From the NCBI RefSeq assembly GCF_024679095.1, contig NC_066516.1, positions 5,644,813 through 5,708,812 of the forward strand: a DNA stretch of 64,000 bases, written 5' to 3'. The position numbers and the translations under genes are program-made. Source of the DNA: Eriocheir sinensis (taxonomy: Eukaryota; Arthropoda; Malacostraca; Decapoda; Varunidae). Below the pieces are notes generated by a model. It did not search any database and had not been told where the DNA came from. It worked only from the letters and a program-made list of their open reading frames with translations. Position 1 is the first letter of the stretch, and every line of letters starts with the position of its first letter. Shown piece by piece: positions 58,661 through 64,000 of the stretch.

Positions 58661-58891
58661 GATAGAATGAGGAAGGAGGAGGAGGAGATAACTGAGACAG
58701 ACAGGTGAGAAATTATCGGTGTGACGCACATGTGTGTACACCTGTCTGTTTGTGGACGTGTGCGTGTGTGTGCGAGTGTCAATGTGAGGGTGCTTACTAT
58801 TAGGTGTGCGTGTGTTTATATAGTTCCACGCCCCCCCCTCCCCCCTGTCTCATTCTCAGATTTTGTGGGGAACTGATAATTGGTGATAGAG

Positions 58892-58894
<3 letters not shown>
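58661..58894. other. CTNS 5' flank
   Basis: Expected to contain the CTNS 5' UTR and promoter. GT-rich; no TATA box recognised. Confidence 0.35.
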
Positions 58895-58976
<82 letters not shown>

Positions 58977-60029
58977 GTGTGTGTGTGTGTATGTGTGTAA
59001 CGTGATTTCTTAAAAGCGAGATTACTATCCATATCAGGCCCCATGACATACCGTTTTTCGCAAATATCTTTCAAACAAAGACTCGGATCAGCATGAGACT
59101 TTGGCACAGTTTGTTTCACACACTCCGCTAATTTTTGACGTTATTGCGCAATGCCAGATGCGGTTAATTACGGCGTTTACTCTTGACTGTGATGGCAAAA
59201 CCTGCGTGAGCCACTTACACATTCGAACAAGTGAGGCGTGACGTATTTGTGACGTGTATCCACCACCTACCTCCGCCCCTGGCTTCCCCTACTCTCATCC
59301 CTCCCTTTCCATCCCTCCTCCTTCTCCCCCGCACTCTCTCCCCCCGCCCTCTTTCTCCCCATTCCCCCCCCCCTCCCCCCCCCCACATGCGATGTGAAGC
59401 GTTGCACAGATATGACTTGTCTACAATGGCGGATAACTCGCAAGGATATGCTAATTATGGTCTGGTGTTTTATGCACACGACCCTGATTCCTGTTCCAGC
59501 GTAACTGGATGTTGCTTAAGTGCTGTATGAGGTTTGTTTGGCAATTATACAACCATCGAAAGTTATATGAGTACATGACCCTCCTTCCCACAGGTTACGT
59601 TGAGCGTATGATGGGATGAAGCACGTAGCTGACGCTTGATTATTTATAGGAAATCGCGTAAGGGACGGAAAGGAATAAGGGTGGAATTGAAGCGGGAATT
59701 CATTGCAGAGTAAAAACGTGAAATGAAATTGGAGAAATATATGAATAATTTATTCTGATGTTAGGAAAAGATTGCCATACGATGTGTTCATGTAGATATG
59801 TTAAAAAGTCATAGCAAACAAAAATAGATAGCGAGTATATGATGGGTGGATTAATAATGTAAATAACTGACCACATAGGCTGTTACTTCAACATTCATCA
59901 CCATCGACAAACAGGTCATCCTCGTCATCACTGTTGATGCTGATGCAGACGGGATATAATATTTATTTATCTGCTATTAATTCAAGTCACACGTGTGCAT
60001 GGATTCATCTCGTGTACAGCACAAGTGTT

Positions 60030-60105
<76 letters not shown>

Positions 60106-60463
60106 AGGGGGGAGGCATGGGGGAGAAAGAGGACTGGGGGGGGGGAGAGAGTGCGGGGGAGAAGGAGGGAGGGATGGATGGGAGTAGGGGAAACAAGGGG
60201 CGGAGGTAGGTGGTGGATACACGTCACAAATACGTCACGCCTCACTTGTTCGAATGTGTAAGTGGCTCACGCAGGTTTTGCCATCACAGTCAAGAGTAAA
60301 CGCCATAATTAACCGCATCTGGCATTGCACAATAGCGTCAAAAATTAGCGGAGTGTGTGAAACAATCTGTGCCAAAGTCCCATGCTGATCCGAGTCTTCG
60401 TTTGAAAGATATTTGCGAAAAACTGTATGTCATAAGGTCTGATATGGATAGTAGATGTGTTAC

Positions 60464-60534
<71 letters not shown>
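58895..60534. repeat. Large inverted repeat: arms about 350-430 bp, spacer about 715 bp
   Basis: 59,027-59,390 and 60,105-60,452 are inverse complements with few differences (for example CCACTTACACATTCGAACAA against TTGTTCGAATGTGTAAGTGG). Outside the arms lie (GA)n at 58,895-58,971 and (CT)n at 60,467-60,534, extending the symmetry. The spacer has an unrelated (GA)n at 60,034-60,094. Its short frames are unrecognised. Confidence 0.88.
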
Positions 60535-60537
<3 letters not shown>

Positions 60538-60698
60538 CTGTCTAATCTACGTCTTGGGAAAATCCGTTTTTAGAGTGTTCCGAAACATTATTATCATCAT
60601 CATCATCATCATTATTATTACCATTGTTGTTGACGTGGTGATGGTGGAGGTGAAGGTGGCAACAGTAGTGTAATGCCCGTAATGCCCACTTAACCATA

Positions 60699-61224
60699 AG
60701 GCTGGTTTACACGGACGACAGTTTTGCCACGACATGCCACGACAAATGTCGTGACACAAGCTGGGCACGAGAAGGCCACGAGAAAAGTTGTCGCGCATCT
60801 ATCGTGCCCTTGTCGTGCACGCCCCGTGCAGGTCGCGACAATTGCTTTTACACACACGAAAACGGGCCACGACAAGGGGCACGAGGGGCGTTTCAGGTGG
60901 CACGAGGCTGCCACGACAGTTCATCTTCTGCCACGACGGGCCACGGGGCGCCACGAGGTGTCGTGCCCTTGTCGTGAAGGGGCTACGAGGTGGCACGACA
61001 GAATGGGCACGACAGATTTAACATTTTTCTCGTGGCACTGTCGTGACCAAATATTGAGCATGTTCAAAATTTTTCGGGTTGTCGCGACAAGGCCGCGGGG
61101 TGGCACAACAAAGTCACGAGGAGTCCACGGGCTGCCACGACAGTTGTATTTACACGGACACGAGGTGGCTCGACAGTTTGTCGTGGCATATCGTGGCAAA
61201 ACTGTCGTCCGTGTAAACCAGCCT
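60699..61224. mobile_element. 526-bp MITE with 50-bp inverted repeats and GCCACGAC motifs
   Basis: Ends AGGCTGGTTTACACGGACGA..., identical in inverse over 50 bp but for one base; ATA on both sides (60,696-60,698; 61,225-61,227). The interior contains more than a dozen GCCACGAC/GGCACGA repeats in both directions. Non-coding, Harbinger-like by end sequence and 3-bp duplication. Confidence 0.8.
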
Positions 61225-61239
61225 ATACCTTCACACGAC

Positions 61240-61372
61240 TTCTGCGAGTCACGAAACACATGAGAAATTATATCAGATCCGGAAAGGGTTTTACCGGAGC
61301 TGGGAATCGAACCTGTGACCGGCCAAAGAGATACACCACTCGCTACGTAAGTTTGGGATTCTTTCCACATCA
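61240..61372 (-). mobile_element. tRNA-derived SINE, same family as at 3,620
   Basis: On the minus strand: A-box-like TAGCGAGTGGTGTATC, B-box GGTTCGATTCC (61,313-61,303), then GGTAAAACCCTTTCC and TTTCTCATGTGTTTCGTGAC, matching the + strand copy's tail. Confidence 0.75.
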
Positions 61373-61379
61373 GTCATTT

Positions 61380-61668
61380 TATTAGTAGTAGAAGTAGTAG
61401 CAGTAGTAGTAGTAGTAGTAGTAGTAGTGAGAAGGGAGAGAAAGGAGAATGAGAAGAGGGGAAGGCAGGAAAGAAAGAAGAAAGAAGAAAGGGAAGAAAG
61501 GAAGAGGAGGAGTGGGGGAAAAAAGAAAAGAAGAGGGAAGGGAAGAAGAGGGGGGAGGTGTGAAAGAAAGGAAGGAAAGAAGGAAGGAAGAATGGAAAGC
61601 AGAAAGGCAGAAAGGCAGGGAAAGTAGTAGCAGTAGTAGTAGTAGAAGCAGTAGTAGTAGTAGTAGTT

Positions 61669-61702
<34 letters not shown>

Positions 61703-61706
61703 AAGC

Positions 61707-61743
<37 letters not shown>

Positions 61744-61755
61744 ACAGCACTAGTA
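61380..61755. repeat. (TAG)n - purine-rich - (TAG)n cluster
   Basis: (TAG)n 61,384-61,428 and 61,625-61,750, with G/A-rich DNA between. Confidence 0.92.
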
Positions 61756-61788
61756 GTAGTCGTAGTAACCTATGTGAGTATTAACTAA

Positions 61789-62433
61789 TGCCCAGTCAAA
61801 CATTGCCGAATTTGAATCTGAATCATTTCCGAATGACGTTCAGTTTGCATTCACCTTGCATTCCTGCACCGATTCGGGCTGTTCGGTATGTGTTCGTCTG
61901 ATTCGAAAACGATTCTGGAAAGTTGACCGAAATTTCATTCGATATGAAACTTTCGGACTGGAATCGGAAAGGAAAAATGTTCGGAATCGAGGCGGTTTTC
62001 GTTCGATATGCATTCGGAATGCGTTCGAAATAATTCAGGGTGTTCGGGTTGCATTCTAATTGGATTCAGAACCGAAAATTTGAATTATGACAGTTAAAAA
62101 TGTCAAAAAATCGCTTTCGATTCTGGATGGATTCGATATTTATTCGGTTTGGAATCGTTTTTTTTCGGTTTGCATTCGGTAAGCAAAAAAAAAAAAAGTT
62201 AAATTTTGAATTTCGGAGTTCGAGGTAAGTTCGGAATGCATTCGGTTAGCTTTTGATTTGGTGTTGGAGTGCATTCGGTTTGCATCCGAAAATAGGTTCC
62301 GAATGCAAATCGAATGCGGTCCGACAAAAAAAAAAAAAAAGACCTTGAAAAGTAGCCTGAAACGTATCCGAATTGACCCCGAATGCGATTCAGGCTGGGC
62401 TCGGAAGCAATTCGGCTATGTGTGACCGGGGCA
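61789..62433. mobile_element. 645-bp Harbinger-like MITE packed with TTCGGAATGC motifs
   Basis: Imperfect ends TGCCCAGTCAAACATTGCCG and, inverted, TGCCCCGGTCACACATAGCC, both continuing GAATT. TAA sits on both sides (61,786-61,788; 62,434-62,436), the PIF/Harbinger target. The interior holds well over twenty ATTCGG / TGCATTCGG repeats in both orientations. Non-coding. Confidence 0.8.
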
Positions 62434-62436
62434 TAA

Positions 62437-62975
62437 AGCAAATGTATTCTTAAGATATATATATATAGCCACGCATCTGTTGCTGTCTGACACTTGAAAG
62501 CTAATGCATATAATTATCCCACGGCGCCACCTTCATCAGAGCACCGTGAATCATAGCAAGCTCGACACTGACCTTACAAACTGCGGAAGAAATTAAAAGA
62601 AATATAAGGTGACGCAGACCAACGCAAAATCTCTCTCTCTCTCTCTCTCTCTTCCTTTATCTTCTTCCTTCTATCTTAATTTCCACCCTTATCACCCTTT
62701 CACCTATTTTCTCACCCTTGTCCTCACCCTTTTTCCCCTCTTCTTCCCTTTTCCTTTCCGTCTCATTTTTTTTTCTCCAGTTATCACCTTTTTTCCTCAA
62801 AGTCACCTCCTCCTCCACCACCACCACCGAACACCACATCACCTCCACCACTTGCAAGGCACCTCCACCACATCATCCACCACTCAACACCTCTCACCAC
62901 CCCTCCACCACCACTTCCAAGGTACCTCCACCTTATACCCACCACCACCACCCCCACACTCTCATCACTCCACCA
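62437..62975. other. No gene; T/C- and CCA-rich DNA
   Basis: 62,437-62,620 unremarkable; (CT)n 62,630-62,652; CCACCA-rich 62,808-62,975. Confidence 0.5.
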
Positions 62976-62978
62976 CCA

Positions 62979-63478
<500 letters not shown>

Positions 63479-63480
63479 AC

Positions 63481-64000
63481 TTGACATCCTGACTGGCTGA
63501 TTTCCTGACGCAATAACGCCAACAGGGCTGTAGGCTACCCCCACCCTCCAGCCCTTCTCGGCTGGGGTGCCACATGAGACACGCATGGAGCCTCTGTGTT
63601 TCCTCGCCCTCATTAATGAAGCACTGATAGACGCCCCTCATCGTTGGAAGTACGTTGATGAGTCTACAGCGGACATCATCATCAACAACACAGCCCCTGA
63701 CTATATATGTCCCTACAAGACCGACTGCAGAGCTGGACTCAAAACAACCACGTCATTATGAACACCAACATCTCTGCCACCGTCATCCCGCTGCCAGCTC
63801 TGAAGGTTGGACCGCACCTGCTACAGATAATAGAATCATCCAAACTACTTGGAGTCATCTTGGGAAGCAAGTTGAACTGGGGTAAATACGTCACCACCAT
63901 CATCAGAGCGACTTCTAACAAACTACATGTCGAGAGGCGCATGAAGTCACTAGGAGCACCTCAGCGGACGAAAAAGGACCTGCTGTAGGGTACACCACCT
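63481..64000 (+). mobile_element. LINE fragment (family H) running off the right edge
   Basis: RT pieces in shifting frames: TRMEPLCFLALINEALIDAP, HRWKYVDEST (catalytic YVDD changed to YVDE), then KLLGVILGSKLNWGKYVTTI and RRMKSLGAP. Similarity begins just after the (CA)n tract. It is a CR1/L2-like pseudogene. Confidence 0.75.

Noticed and set aside
59394..59530. Possible small coding exon in the spacer of the 59-60 kb inverted repeat
   Set aside because: The frame is short, has no splice context I trust and no recognisable similarity.

Overview
The window looks like nuclear DNA of a decapod crustacean. The grounds are very dense dinucleotide and trinucleotide microsatellites, tRNA-derived SINEs, many non-LTR retrotransposon (LINE) families of types I associate with crab genomes, short DNA transposons, and spliced genes with GT-AG introns and no operon structure. 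The species is inferred, not shown. Most of the 64 kb is repetitive.

Two host genes can be reconstructed exon by exon with matching intron phases. The first, at about 13.5-16.4 kb on the + strand, is a five-exon F-box/leucine-rich-repeat gene most like FBXL15, an SCF ubiquitin-ligase substrate adaptor. The second, at about 41.0-58.7 kb on the - strand, is a ten-exon cystinosin (CTNS) gene, the lysosomal H+/cystine exporter. It has both PQ motifs and both key aspartates, plus a Glu-rich luminal insertion and a Lys/Glu-rich C-terminal tail. A possible terminal exon of a third gene lies at 176-310. A K/E/T-rich protein with eight 53-residue repeats (37.2-39.1 kb, -) is unrecognised and its frame is broken.

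Layout: 0-6 kb has a partial exon, a hAT-like MITE and SINEs. 6.3-13.1 kb is a graveyard of three LINE families nested in one another. 13.5-16.4 kb is FBXL15, with LINE debris in and after it. 17.5-23.4 kb has a C-terminal LINE fragment, a SINE, a roughly 555-bp (CT)n tract and a nearly complete CR1-like LINE whose ORF1 is an SGNH hydrolase. 24.4-25.2 kb is a Tc1/mariner-like element. 26.3-27.4 kb is a large inverted repeat. 27.6-34.2 kb is an I-like LINE with RNase H, split in its endonuclease by a 3-kb PIF/Harbinger-like element that carries a MADF/BESS gene. 35-41 kb holds the repeat-protein locus, two small MITE-like elements and microsatellites. 41-58.7 kb is CTNS with introns packed with minisatellites and LINEs. 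58.9-62.4 kb has another inverted repeat and two TIR elements. A LINE fragment runs off the right edge.

The strongest structural signals concern mobile DNA rather than a gene system. They are several nested insertions that can be dated relative to each other, three LINE copies flanked on both sides by (CT)n tracts, and a group of TIR elements with similar ends, each filled with its own short repeated palindromic motif.
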